From Amycolatopsis sp. NBRC 101858 (GTDB lineage Bacteria; Actinomycetota; Actinomycetes; Mycobacteriales; Pseudonocardiaceae), in the NCBI RefSeq assembly GCF_030269325.1, contig NZ_BSTD01000007.1, positions 434,001 through 498,000 of the forward strand: DNA of 64,000 nucleotides. The letters are read 5' to 3'. The notes under the pieces are model-generated. The model did no database searches, was not told the origin of the DNA, and saw only the letters and a program-made list of their open reading frames with translations. How positions within the stretch are numbered: position 1 is the first letter of the stretch; every line of letters begins with the position of its first letter. This document shows, piece after piece, positions 15,734 to 24,668 of the stretch. The position numbers were made by a program, and so were the translations under genes.

Positions 15734-16083
15734 TCGAACTCGTGCTCGCCGATCGCTGCATCGCCTGCGACAAGTGCGTCCAGGTGTGCCCCAGCGACGT
15801 CTTCGACGCCGTTCCCGATGCCGTGCCGGTCATCGCGCGGCAGTCCGACTGCCAGACCTGCTTCCTCTGCGAGCTCTACTGCCCGGTCGACGCGCTGTTC
15901 GTCGATCCGGACTGCCGCACGCCCGTCACCGTCGACGAAACCGCCGTGCGGGCCGGTGACTGGCCCGCGCAGTACCGGCGCGACTCCGGCTGGGGCCGGG
16001 CGCGCCGCACCCACCCGAACGAAAGCTGGCGGATGAGCGACATCTTCGCCGCCGCCCGTGCCCTGGGACAGGAGACCCCGTGA
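15730..16083 (+). CDS. 2[4Fe-4S] ferredoxin, AprB-like partner
   Basis: 117 residues from a GTG overlapping the flavoprotein stop. Two complete cluster motifs are visible: C10-x2-C13-x2-C16-x3-C20-P and C41-x2-C44-x2-C47-x3-C51-P. The order and the approximately 60-residue C-terminal tail with WPAQYRRDSGWGRARRTHPNESWRMSDI resemble adenylylsulfate-reductase beta subunits or dedicated ferredoxins that wrap around the flavoprotein. It should shuttle electrons to or from the FAD enzyme at 14270. It overlaps the following SsuD-like start by 4 bases (GTGA). Confidence 0.85.
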   Translation: MIELVLADRCIACDKCVQVCPSDVFDAVPDAVPVIARQSDCQTCFLCELYCPVDALFVDPDCRTPVTVDETAVRAGDWPAQYRRDSGWGRARRTHPNESWRMSDIFAAARALGQETP

Positions 16084-17138
16084 CGCTCGAGTTCATCGGT
16101 TACGCCGCCGGCCGCCAGGCCAGCGAGATCATCGCGCCGGAAGGCCCGATCATCCAGCCCGGCTACCTGCGCGAAGTCGCCCGCACGCACGAAGAGGCCG
16201 GGTTCGACCGGGTGCTGATCGCCCAGTCGGCGAGCAGCCCGGACGGGTTCGTGCTCGCCGACCAGGTCCTGGCCGCCACCGAGCGGCTCGGCGTGCTGCT
16301 CGCCCACCGGCCCGGGTTCGTCGCGCCGACCCAGCTGGCCCGCAAGTTCGCCACGCTCGACGCGTTCCACCCCGGCCGGATCGCGCTGCACGTCATCACG
16401 GGCGGAGACGACGCCGACCAGGCCCGCGACGGCGACTTCACCGACAAGCCCACCCGCTACCGCCGCACCGACGACTTCCTCTCGGTCGTGCGGCGGACGT
16501 GGGACTCGGCCGAGCCGTTCGACCACGAGGGCGAGTTCTACCGGGTCCGCGGCGGCCTCTCCGACGTCCACCCGGCGGGCGGGATCCCGGTGTACTTCGG
16601 CGGCGCGTCCGCCGACGCCATCCGGGTCGGCGGCAAGCACGCCGACGTCTACGCGTTCTGGGGCGAGCCGCTGGCCGGGATCGCCGAGCGCATCGAGCAG
16701 GTCCGCGCGGCGGCGGGCGGCCGGGACATCGCGTTCAGCGTCAGCCTGCGGCCGATCCCGGCGGCGACCGAAGCCGAGGCGTGGGAGCGGGCGCGCGAGA
16801 TCCTGCGGCTGACCCAGGACCGCGTCGGCGAGTTCAAGGGCCGCCGCGACTCGAGCGAAGCCGTCGGCTCGCAGCGGCTGCTGGAGGCCGCGGCGACCGG
16901 TGAGGTGGTCGACGAACGGCTGTGGACGGCGGTGGCGAAGACGACCGGCGCGGCCGGGAACTCCACCGCGCTGGTCGGCAGCTACGAGCAGGTCGCGGAC
17001 TCGCTGCTGGACTACGTCCGGCTCGGCGTCGGCACACTGCTGATCCGCGGGTTCTCGCCACTGGCCGACGCCCGCGACTACGGGACGCTCGTCAAGCTCG
17101 TCCGGGAGCGCGCGGCCGCGGTTACCGTCGGGGCATGA
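16080..17138 (+). CDS. second SsuD-like FMNH2-dependent monooxygenase
   Basis: 352 residues from a GTG. It is parallel in sequence to the enzyme at 7379 through LEFIGYAAGRQASEIIAPEGPIIQPGYLREVARTHEEAGFDRVLIAQS, RLGVLLAHRPGFVAPTQLARKFATLDAFHPGRIALHVITGG, IPVYFGGASADAIRVGGKHADVYAFWGEPLAGI and NSTALVGSYEQVADSLLDYVRLGVGTLLIRGF. The pair are operon paralogues, likely with different sulfonate or sulfone preference. C-S cleavage with FMNH2 and O2 would release sulfite. It overlaps both neighbours by 4 bases. Confidence 0.85.
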   Translation: MTLEFIGYAAGRQASEIIAPEGPIIQPGYLREVARTHEEAGFDRVLIAQSASSPDGFVLADQVLAATERLGVLLAHRPGFVAPTQLARKFATLDAFHPGRIALHVITGGDDADQARDGDFTDKPTRYRRTDDFLSVVRRTWDSAEPFDHEGEFYRVRGGLSDVHPAGGIPVYFGGASADAIRVGGKHADVYAFWGEPLAGIAERIEQVRAAAGGRDIAFSVSLRPIPAATEAEAWERAREILRLTQDRVGEFKGRRDSSEAVGSQRLLEAAATGEVVDERLWTAVAKTTGAAGNSTALVGSYEQVADSLLDYVRLGVGTLLIRGFSPLADARDYGTLVKLVRERAAAVTVGA

Positions 17139-19360
17139 AGCCGAGCACATCGCACTGGGGCGCCTTCTCCGCCGAGGTCGACGCCGACGGCCGGCTGCGG
17201 GTCGAGCCGCACCCGGCCGACCCGGCGCCGTCGCCGCTGCTGGGCAACCTGGCCGCGGCGCTGGATCACCCCACGCGGGTGGCCCGGCCGGCGGTCCGCC
17301 GCGGCTGGCTGGAAGACGGCCCGGGCCCGGACACCCGGCGCGGCCGCGACGAGTTCGTCGAGGTGCCCTGGGACGACGTCCTCGACCGGCTCGCCGGCGA
17401 GCTCGGCCGCGTCCGGGCCGAGCACGGCAACCAGGCGATCTTCGGCGGCTCCTACGGCTGGGCGAGCGCGGGCCGGTTCCACCACGCGCAGAGCCAGCTG
17501 CACCGGTTCCTGAACACCATCGGCGGCTTCACGGCGTCACGGAACTCCTACAGCAACGGGACGTCGTCGGTGCTGCTGCCGCACGTCGTCGGCGACACCC
17601 ACGCGGTGCTGCGGCAGGCGTCGACCTGGCCGACGATCGCCGCGCACACCGAGCTGATCGTCGCGTTCGGGGGTGTGCCGGAGAAGAACGTCTTCGTCAC
17701 GCCCGGCGGCGTCACGGTCCACGGGACTCCCGGGCACCTCGCCCGGTTCGGCGGCCGGGTCGCACTAGTCAGCCCGCTGCGCGACGACATCCCGTCCACA
17801 GTGGACGCCCGGTGGTACCCGATCCGGCCCGCGACCGACACCGCGCTGATGCTGGCCCTGGCTCATACGCTCGTCGTCGAAGGCTTGCACGACAAGGACT
17901 TCCTCGAGCGCTACACCGTCGGCTACCCGGAGTTCGAGCGCTACCTGCGCGACAAGGACCCGGCTTGGGCCGCCGGCCTCACCGGCATCCCGGCCGCCGA
18001 CATCGTCGCGCTCGCCCGCGAGATGGCCGCGAAGCGGACGCTGGTCACCGTCACGTGGTCGCTGCAGCGCACCGAACACGGCGAGCAGCCGGTGTGGGCG
18101 GGCATCGCGCTGGCCGCGATGCTGGGGCAGATCGGCCTGCCGGGCGGCGGGTTCGGCCACGGCTACGGCTCGATGGGCGACGTCGGCGACACCGGCCCCG
18201 AACTGCGGATCCCGTCCCTGTCCCAGGGCGCGAACCCGGTCGGCGAGTTCATCCCCGTCGCGCGGATCGCCGATCTGCTGCTGCACCCCGGCGAGGAGTA
18301 CGACTACGACGGCGAAGTCCGGCGCTACCCGGATATCCGGCTCGTGTACTGGGCGGGTGGCAACCCGTTCCACCACCACCAGGACCTCAACCGCCTGCGC
18401 CGCGCGTTCACCCGGCCGGACACGGTGGTCGTCCACGAGCCGCACTGGACGGCCACCGCCCGCCACGCCGACATCGTGCTGCCCGCCACGACCGCGCTGG
18501 AGCGCGAGGACCTGGGCTCCGGCCGCCGGGACACGCACGTGATCGCCATGCACCGGATCGCGCCGCCCGCGGGCGAAGCACGGGACGACTACGCGATCTT
18601 CTCCGGGTTGTCGGCGCGGCTCGGCGTTGCGGAGAAATTCACCGAAGGCCGGACGGCCCGGCAGTGGCTGGAACACCTCTACGACGGCTGGCGGGACACG
18701 CCGTCGTTCGCGGAGTTCTGGGCCGCGGGCGAACTCCGGCTGCCGCCCGGCCGCGAACACCACACGCTGTTCGCGGACTTCCGCGCGGATCCGGCCGCCC
18801 ACCCCCTGCGCACCCCGAGCGGCCGCATCGAGATCACGTCGACGACCGTCGCGGGGTTCGGCTACCCGGACTGCCCCGGCCACCCGGTCTGGCTGCCGCC
18901 GAGCGAGGCCGGGCCGCTGTGGCTGATCGCAAACCAGCCGCACACCCGCCTGCACAGCCAGCTCGACGCCGGCGACACGAGCCGCGCGGGCAAGGTGGCG
19001 GGCCGCGAGCGGATCCGGCTCAACCCGGCCGACGCGGCGGCCCGCGGCATCGCGGCCGGCGACGTCGTCCGGGTGTTCAACGGCCGCGGCGCGTGCCTGG
19101 CGGGCGCGGTCCTTGACGAAGCATTGCGGCCCGGCGTGGTCCAGCTCCCGACGGGCGCGTGGTTCGACCCGGTCGACGACCACCCCTCGGGCCCGCTGTG
19201 CGCGCACGGCAACCCGAACGTCCTGACCGCCGACGTGCCGTCGTCGCGGCTGTCGCAGGGCTGCGCGGGCCAGCACGCGGCCGTCGACGTCGAACGCTTC
19301 GAGGGCCCGGTCCCGGAAGTGCGAGTCCTGCGTCCACCGATCGTGAAAGGACATCGATGA
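17135..19360 (+). CDS. molybdopterin-dependent oxidoreductase, biotin-sulfoxide/DMSO reductase family
   Basis: 741 residues, the size of BisC/TorA-type enzymes. The region IGGFTASRNSYSNGTSSVLLPHVVGD aligns with the active site of DMSO/TMAO reductases, with Ser140 as the expected Mo ligand. WAGGNPFHHHQDLNRLRRAF and HEPHWTATARHADIVLPATTALEREDLG bind the two guanine-dinucleotide cofactors, and the C-terminal barrel has LIANQPHTRLHSQL. There is no N-terminal [4Fe-4S] Cys motif and no Tat signal, so it is a cytoplasmic single-subunit reductase of S- or N-oxides, like BisC. Within this operon it may reduce sulfoxides before cleavage. Overlaps of 4 bases on both sides make it part of the operon. Confidence 0.88.
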   Translation: MKPSTSHWGAFSAEVDADGRLRVEPHPADPAPSPLLGNLAAALDHPTRVARPAVRRGWLEDGPGPDTRRGRDEFVEVPWDDVLDRLAGELGRVRAEHGNQAIFGGSYGWASAGRFHHAQSQLHRFLNTIGGFTASRNSYSNGTSSVLLPHVVGDTHAVLRQASTWPTIAAHTELIVAFGGVPEKNVFVTPGGVTVHGTPGHLARFGGRVALVSPLRDDIPSTVDARWYPIRPATDTALMLALAHTLVVEGLHDKDFLERYTVGYPEFERYLRDKDPAWAAGLTGIPAADIVALAREMAAKRTLVTVTWSLQRTEHGEQPVWAGIALAAMLGQIGLPGGGFGHGYGSMGDVGDTGPELRIPSLSQGANPVGEFIPVARIADLLLHPGEEYDYDGEVRRYPDIRLVYWAGGNPFHHHQDLNRLRRAFTRPDTVVVHEPHWTATARHADIVLPATTALEREDLGSGRRDTHVIAMHRIAPPAGEARDDYAIFSGLSARLGVAEKFTEGRTARQWLEHLYDGWRDTPSFAEFWAAGELRLPPGREHHTLFADFRADPAAHPLRTPSGRIEITSTTVAGFGYPDCPGHPVWLPPSEAGPLWLIANQPHTRLHSQLDAGDTSRAGKVAGRERIRLNPADAAARGIAAGDVVRVFNGRGACLAGAVLDEALRPGVVQLPTGAWFDPVDDHPSGPLCAHGNPNVLTADVPSSRLSQGCAGQHAAVDVERFEGPVPEVRVLRPPIVKGHR

Positions 19361-19848
19361 CCGCCCTGCAGCCCGTGACGTCCGAAAGCCGGTTGCGCGA
19401 AGCGTTCGGCTGCTTCCCGTCCGGCGTCACCGCCGTGTGCGCCCTCATCGACGGCCGTCCCCACGGGATGGCCGCCAGCTCGTTCACGTCGGTGTCGCTG
19501 TCCCCGCCGCTGGTGTCGCTCTGCATCCAGCGGACGTCGTCGACCTGGCCCCGGCTGCGCGACCGGCACCGCCTCGGGCTGAGCGTGCTGGCCGAGGGCC
19601 AAGACGAGGCGTGCCTGTCGCTGTCGGCCCGCCACGGCGACCGGTTCCGGGACATCGCGTGGCAGACGGGCCCGGACAGCAGCGTGTTCATCACGGGGTC
19701 GAGCGCGTGGCTCGAGTGCTCGCTGGAGGAGGAAGTCCCCGCGGGCGACCACCTGATCGCGCTGCTGCGCATCCACGGCGTGCAGACGGCGGAGAACCCG
19801 CCGCTGGTGTTCCACGGCAGCCGCTTCCGCCGGCTCGCCGCCGTCTGA
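19357..19848 (+). CDS. flavin reductase family protein
   Basis: 163 residues. It has the flavin-reductase split barrel: LREAFGCFPSGVTAVCALIDGRPHGMAASSFTSVSLSPPLVSLCIQRTSSTWP, the FMN-binding signature, and a C-terminal GDHLIALLRIHGVQTAENPPLVFHGSRFRRL. Such proteins use NAD(P)H to make FMNH2 for two-component monooxygenases. As the last operon gene it most simply supplies the SsuD-like and SfnB-like enzymes. An AAAGGA ribosome site precedes the ATG, and a strong stem-loop follows the stop. Confidence 0.88.
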   Translation: MTALQPVTSESRLREAFGCFPSGVTAVCALIDGRPHGMAASSFTSVSLSPPLVSLCIQRTSSTWPRLRDRHRLGLSVLAEGQDEACLSLSARHGDRFRDIAWQTGPDSSVFITGSSAWLECSLEEEVPAGDHLIALLRIHGVQTAENPPLVFHGSRFRRLAAV

Positions 19849-19851
19849 GCC

Positions 19852-19900
19852 CGCCGGTGGGGCACCGCGAACCCCCTGATCCCCCGGTGCCCCATCGGCG
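19852..19900. terminator. bidirectional stem-loop terminator
   Basis: Bases 19852-19867 and 19885-19900 form a 16-bp stem (one G-T wobble) around a 17-base loop. The inner ten pairs, TGGGGCACCG with CGGTGCCCCA, are perfect. No T-run follows, as is common in high-GC actinomycetes. It lies between the end of the flavin reductase (plus) and the end of the CHAP gene (minus), so it can serve both. Confidence 0.75.
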
Positions 19901-19906
19901 CGCGCC

Positions 19907-21481
19907 TCAGTCGCCGACGACCGCGTGCCCGCCTTCGACCACCGTCAGCGGCCCGTGCTGCAGGTCGCTGCCCAGGTAGGTGTGGACCAGCAGGTCGCCG
20001 TCGCCGCGGGCGTAGATCTCGACCGACCGGCGGGACTCGTGGTAGATCGCCGTCAGCAGCCCGCGCACCGGGGTGGGGCTGACCACCGACCACGCGCCGT
20101 GCTGCCCGTTCTTGTCGAGGTAGGAGTGGATCAGCAGGTTCTGCGCGTCGTGCCCGTAGATCTCCACCGCGCCGGAGTTCGGGTTGTAGACCGGGACCGG
20201 CGGCGCGTAGATGTGCCAGTCGCCGACGACCGACCACGGGCCGTGCTTGAGATCGCTGCCCAGGTACGTGTGGATCAGCAGGTTCTTCGTGTCCTGGGCG
20301 TAGACCTCCACCGAGCGGCGGTAGTCGTCGTAGACCGCGACCGGGCGGCTCGCCAGGTGCCAGTCACCGACGACGTCCCACGGCCCGTACTGCCCGTCGG
20401 CGCCGAGGTAGCTGTGCACGAGCAGGCCCAAGGTGTCGCGCCCGTAGACCTCGACGGCGCGCGACACGGGGTTGTAGACCACCGAAGGCGAGTCGGTCAG
20501 CACCCACTCCCCCGCCACCGTCCACGGGCCGTGCTCGAGGTCGGCGCCGAGGTAGGTGTGGACGGGCTTGCCGTCGGTGCCGACGGCGTAGATCTCGACG
20601 GCCCGGGAGTTCGGGTTGTAGACCACCGACGGACGGCCGGCGATGTGCCGGTCGCCGACGACGTCCCAGGGCCCGTACTGCCCGTCGCGGCCGATGTAGG
20701 TGTGGATCAGCAGGCCCAGGGTGTCGCGGGCGTAGACCTCGACGGCCCCGGAGTTCGGGTTGTAGACCGACACCGGCTGGCTGGCGAGCGCCCAGTCGCC
20801 GTGGCCGGTCCAGGCGCCGTGCCGGCCGTCGGGCCCGAGGTAGGTGTGCCCGAGCAGGTTGTCGGTGCCGCGCGCGAACACCTCGACCGACGCCGTGAGC
20901 GCGTTGTAGGTGCCCTGGCTGCCCTGGACGGGCGCGAGGCCGGATGCCGGCGCGTCCTGGATCCCCGCCGGGCGGACGATCGTCGGGGTGGCGTTCATGT
21001 CCGCGCCCGGCCGGTGCCAGTCGGTGAAGCTGACGATGCCCGGGGGCGGGCCCTGGTTGCCGCCGATCGTCTGCACCAGGCCGTCGTCGCGGACGGCGGT
21101 GACGATGTTGACGTGGTCGGCGTAGCCCGCGCCGTTGTAGTTGTAGACGATCGCGTCGCCGACGTGCGGCGTCCCGGTCACCGTGCCGCGGCTGTTCCCG
21201 TAGACGACGACACTCCCGGCCGCCGCGGTGATCCCGTTCGTGTCGATCCCGGCCCGGTCCCAGACCCACTTCAGGAAGTCCGCGCACCAAGCGCCGGGGT
21301 CGCACTGCCAGCCGTTTCCTTGGCACCCCTTGCCGAGCTGGCCGGAGGCGACCTGGACGACGTCCTGGCCGGTCGCGGCGCTCGCGGGGGCCGCCCCGAG
21401 CGGGAGGGCCAGCAGCACCGTCAGCGCGGCCGTGACCAGCAAGCCGGCCGGCCGGAGCCGGCCCGGCGGTTTCGTTCTCAT
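19907..21481 (-). CDS. secreted CHAP-domain hydrolase with seven-repeat propeller
   Basis: 524 residues. A Sec signal (MRTKPPGRLRPAGLL..., cleaved near ASA-AT, residue 36) leads to a CHAP domain at about 37-170. The catalytic Cys66 is in WCADFLKWVW, His123 in YADHVNIV, and GGNQG at 140-144 supplies the polar third residue. This is a peptidoglycan amidase/endopeptidase fold. Residues 187-524 are seven repeats of about 48 residues (consensus VYNPNSGAVEVYARD, LLIHTYLG, HGPWSVVGDWHI), most simply a seven-bladed propeller that binds wall glycan. It is divergent from the AfsR-like gene and has a twin propeller in the gene at 24669. Confidence 0.85.
   Translation of the reverse strand: MRTKPPGRLRPAGLLVTAALTVLLALPLGAAPASAATGQDVVQVASGQLGKGCQGNGWQCDPGAWCADFLKWVWDRAGIDTNGITAAAGSVVVYGNSRGTVTGTPHVGDAIVYNYNGAGYADHVNIVTAVRDDGLVQTIGGNQGPPPGIVSFTDWHRPGADMNATPTIVRPAGIQDAPASGLAPVQGSQGTYNALTASVEVFARGTDNLLGHTYLGPDGRHGAWTGHGDWALASQPVSVYNPNSGAVEVYARDTLGLLIHTYIGRDGQYGPWDVVGDRHIAGRPSVVYNPNSRAVEIYAVGTDGKPVHTYLGADLEHGPWTVAGEWVLTDSPSVVYNPVSRAVEVYGRDTLGLLVHSYLGADGQYGPWDVVGDWHLASRPVAVYDDYRRSVEVYAQDTKNLLIHTYLGSDLKHGPWSVVGDWHIYAPPVPVYNPNSGAVEIYGHDAQNLLIHSYLDKNGQHGAWSVVSPTPVRGLLTAIYHESRRSVEIYARGDGDLLVHTYLGSDLQHGPLTVVEGGHAVVGD
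19910..20923 (-). repeat. seven ~48-residue propeller repeats (CHAP protein)
   Basis: This DNA encodes residues 187-524. Each unit reads (S/A)VxVYNPNSxAVEVYARDTxGLL(I/V)HTYLG(x)D(x)(Q/K)(Y/H)GPW(S/D)VVGDWH(I/L) with small changes. Repeat 1 starts GSQGTYNALTASVEVF and repeat 7 ends in the C-terminal GD. Repeats 2 and 4 and repeats 5 and 7 are most alike. Seven units of this length fit a closed seven-bladed beta-propeller such as tectonin/PLL-type lectins; that structural reading is inference. Confidence 0.7.
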
Positions 21482-21657
21482 CGCAAGACTCCCGTGCCCA
21501 TCGCGGCGACGGGCGGCGGTTCCGCCCGTCGATCCCGCTCAGCGTCGTGCACCGCTCTGCGAGAAATCTGCGAGCCGGTCTTGAGAAGTCCGCGATCACC
21601 GGCAAGGCTACGTTTGGTCCGGTTCGTCCGGTCGCGGATCCTTGGGGAGGGGACGGC

Positions 21658-24600
21658 TTGCGGGTGGGATTGCTCGGTGCGGTCGAAGTGCGGGACGGGG
21701 ACCGGGCCGTGGTGCTCGGCGGCCCGAAGCCGCGGGCCCTGATCGCCGTCCTGGCGCTGCACGCCGGGCACGCGGTGTCGCTCGACCGGCTGGTCGACGC
21801 GCTGTGGGAGGACAGCCCGGCCGCCGATGTCCGCGGCGCGCTCTACACGTACGTCTCGGGGCTGCGCCGCCTGCTGGGCGACGTCGTCGTCCGCGACGGC
21901 GGCGGCTACCGGCTGGACCTGCCGCCCGAAGCGGTCGACGTCGAGCTGTTCACCCGCACGGTGGCCGAAGCCCGCGGCGCCGGCGACCCCGCGGAGACCG
22001 CCGAAAAGCTGCGTTCGGCGCTGGACCTGTGGCGCGGCCGCCCGCTCGACGGCGTCACCGGGAGCTGGGCGGACGCCGAGCGCGCCCGGCTGGAGGAGCT
22101 GCGCCTGGTCGCCGTCGAGGAACGGCTCGCCGCCGAGCTGACGCTGGGCTGGGGTGACCGGCTGGTCGGCGAGCTCACCGCGCTGACCGGGCAGCACCCG
22201 CTCCGGGAACGGCTGCAGGCCCACCGCATCACCGCACTGCACCAGGCGGGCCGCCGCACGGAGGCGCTGGCCCACTACCGCGCCGTGCGGGCCGGGCTGG
22301 TCGACGAGCTCGGCGTCGAACCCGGCCCCGAGCTGCGCGCCGCGCACGAGCGGGTGCTGCAGGCCGACGACGCCGACGCGGCCGCCGGTGGGCCGGCCGT
22401 CGCGGTGCCGGCCCAGCTGCCGACCGACATCGCGGACTTCACCGGCCGCGGGGACGACGTCCTCGCCCTGGCCGCGATGCTGTCCGGGCAGCCGGGCACG
22501 GCCGTGCGCGTGGCCGCGGTGTCCGGCCCGCCCGGAGCGGGCAAGAGCACGCTCGTGCGGCACGTCGCCCACCAGGTCCGCGCCGAGTTCCCCGGCGGGC
22601 AGCTGTACGCCCACCTCGCCGGCACGCGCCCGGCCGCCGCGGATCCCGCGGACGTCCTCGGCGGGTTCCTGCGGGCGCTCGGTGTCCCGGAAGCGGCGGT
22701 CCCGGCGGGGCTGGACGACCGGATCGCCCGCTACCGCTCCGAGCTGGCCGGGCGCCGGGTGCTCGTGGTGCTCGACGACGCCGCCGGCGAACAACAGGTC
22801 CGGCCCCTGCTGCCGGGCGGCCGCGGGTGCGCGGTGCTGGTCACCAGCAGGCAGCGGATGGGTGCGCTGGAAGGCGCCCACCAGCGTGAACTCGGCGTGC
22901 TGTCCGAAGAGGAGGCGGTGCGGCTGCTCGACGCGGTGGTCGGCGGCGGGCGAGCCCGCCGGGAACCGATGGTGGCGGCCGAGATCGCCCGGCTGTGCGG
23001 CCGCCTGCCGCTCGCCGTGCGGATCGCCGGTGCCCGGCTGGCGGCGCGCCCGCAGTGGCCGCTGGCCCAGCTGGCCCGGCGCCTCCGGTCGGAACGCACG
23101 GTGCTGAGCGAACTGCGCGTCGGCGACCTCGAAGTGCGGGGCAGCCTGGCGCTGAGCTACGCCGGCCTGTCCGGGCTCGCCCGGACGGCGCTGCGCCGGC
23201 TCGGGTACCTGGAGCTCTCCTCGTTCGCCTCGTGGCTGCTGGCGCCGCTGCTCGGGTGTTCGCCCGCGGTGGCCGAGGACGTCGTCGAGCACCTGGTGGA
23301 CAGCCGCCTCGCGGACGCCTCGGGCGAGCGTTACGCGCTGCACGACCTCACCCGCGCCTTCGGCCGGGAACGCGCCGAGGCCGAAGAAACCCGCGAAGAG
23401 CTCGAGTCCGCGGTGACCCGCGCCGCCGGCGAATACCTGGCCCTGATGGAGCACGCGGCCATCCGGATGCCCGGCGCCGCCGAGGTCATCGCCGCCGAAT
23501 CGGTGTCCACATTGGACGACGCACTGGTCGCGGACCTTCTCGCCGAACCGGAGCGGTGGTTCGAAGCCGAGCAGGCCGGCTTGGTCGCCGTCGTCGAACG
23601 GGCGGCCGCACTCGACCTGAGCGCGCTCGCCTCCCGGCTGGCCGCGGCTCTCAGCTCGTCGTCGTTCGCCCTCACCAACCAGTTCAGCCTGTGGTGGCGC
23701 ACGCACCAGGCGGCCCTGTCGGCCGCGGAGCGCACCGGCGACCGGGCGGCGGAAGCCCGGCTGCTCGGCGGGCTCGGGTGGCTGCGCTACGAACAGGACC
23801 GGCTCGACGAGTCGGCCGACTACTACGGCCGGGCCCTCGCCTGCTGGGTCACGGCGGGCGACCTCCCGCAGCAGGCGCGGACCCGGCTCGAGCTCAGCCG
23901 CGTCCACCGCGAACGCGGCGACCTGGCCGACGCGATCGCGCTGCTCGACGAGACCATCCCGGTGCTGCGGGTGATGGACGACCCGGTGCTGCTCGCCCGC
24001 GCCCACCACACCGCGGCCCTGACCCACACCGAACGCGGCGACCTCCCGGCCGCCTGGAGCGCCGGCGACCAGGCGCGGCGGAGCTACGAACAGCGAGGCG
24101 ACGACCACGGCGTCGCGCTCGTGCTCCGGTCGCTCAGCCTGGTCCGGCGAGCCGAAGGCGACTGGGACGCGGCGATCGGGCTGTGCGAGCGCGCGCTCGT
24201 CGTGCTGAACCGGATCGGCGACCGGCTGATGATCGCCTACACCACCCAGGCGCTGGCGAAGGCCCGCTTGCGCCGGGGCGACGCGAGCACGGGCCCGGCC
24301 CTGCGGGACGGCCTCGCCGTCTGCAACGAGATGCAGGACAGCTTCGGGCAGGCCCTCATCACCCGGACGCTCGGCGAGCTGGAGCTCGCGAAGGGGCATC
24401 CCGCCGCGGCGAAGAGCCACCTCGAGCACGCGTTGCAGTGGTGGGACGCGCTGAACCTGCCGTTGTGGCGGGCGCGGACCCTGCGCGACCTGTCCGTCGC
24501 CCACATGGCGGCCGGGGACCCGGCGGGAGCCGACGCGGCCTGGGCGGAGGCGTCGGCGATCTTCGCCCGCCACGGCAGCCGCGAGGCGGCCGAGCCGCGG

Positions 24601-24663
24601 CCGTCCGCGGTGCCGTCTCAAAACCCGCTCACAGGTTCTCCGGAGACCCGCGCCGCACGCTGA
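21658..24663 (+). CDS. AfsR/SARP family transcriptional regulator
   Basis: About 1001 residues from a TTG at 21658 with GGGGAGGGG 6 bases upstream; an in-frame start at 21547 would add 37 residues unlike the family. The order is: an N-terminal OmpR-type winged helix (VGLLGAVEVRDGDRAVVLGGPKPRALIAVLALHAGHAVSLDRLVDALW), a bacterial transcriptional activator domain (to about 240), an NB-ARC/STAND ATPase with P-loop GPPGAGKST near residue 290, and C-terminal TPR repeats (about 650-970). Such proteins switch on secondary metabolism or development. It is divergent from the CHAP-propeller gene and only 5 bases from the glucosaminidase-propeller gene, so it probably governs both wall hydrolases. Confidence 0.88.
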   Translation: MRVGLLGAVEVRDGDRAVVLGGPKPRALIAVLALHAGHAVSLDRLVDALWEDSPAADVRGALYTYVSGLRRLLGDVVVRDGGGYRLDLPPEAVDVELFTRTVAEARGAGDPAETAEKLRSALDLWRGRPLDGVTGSWADAERARLEELRLVAVEERLAAELTLGWGDRLVGELTALTGQHPLRERLQAHRITALHQAGRRTEALAHYRAVRAGLVDELGVEPGPELRAAHERVLQADDADAAAGGPAVAVPAQLPTDIADFTGRGDDVLALAAMLSGQPGTAVRVAAVSGPPGAGKSTLVRHVAHQVRAEFPGGQLYAHLAGTRPAAADPADVLGGFLRALGVPEAAVPAGLDDRIARYRSELAGRRVLVVLDDAAGEQQVRPLLPGGRGCAVLVTSRQRMGALEGAHQRELGVLSEEEAVRLLDAVVGGGRARREPMVAAEIARLCGRLPLAVRIAGARLAARPQWPLAQLARRLRSERTVLSELRVGDLEVRGSLALSYAGLSGLARTALRRLGYLELSSFASWLLAPLLGCSPAVAEDVVEHLVDSRLADASGERYALHDLTRAFGRERAEAEETREELESAVTRAAGEYLALMEHAAIRMPGAAEVIAAESVSTLDDALVADLLAEPERWFEAEQAGLVAVVERAAALDLSALASRLAAALSSSSFALTNQFSLWWRTHQAALSAAERTGDRAAEARLLGGLGWLRYEQDRLDESADYYGRALACWVTAGDLPQQARTRLELSRVHRERGDLADAIALLDETIPVLRVMDDPVLLARAHHTAALTHTERGDLPAAWSAGDQARRSYEQRGDDHGVALVLRSLSLVRRAEGDWDAAIGLCERALVVLNRIGDRLMIAYTTQALAKARLRRGDASTGPALRDGLAVCNEMQDSFGQALITRTLGELELAKGHPAAAKSHLEHALQWWDALNLPLWRARTLRDLSVAHMAAGDPAGADAAWAEASAIFARHGSREAAEPRPSAVPSQNPLTGSPETRAAR

Positions 24664-24668
24664 GCACC

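Noticed and set aside
7379..19848. A true dissimilatory sulfate-reduction locus (aprAB, dsr)
   Set aside because: No sat, dsrAB or qmo genes; the flavoprotein is too short and the context is FMN/O2-dependent sulfonate use.
21478..24621. A 1047-codon minus-strand frame opposite the AfsR-like gene
   Set aside because: Composition is typical of antisense to GC-rich coding DNA (Gln/Arg/Gly runs); the plus strand has winged-helix, NB-ARC and TPR motifs.
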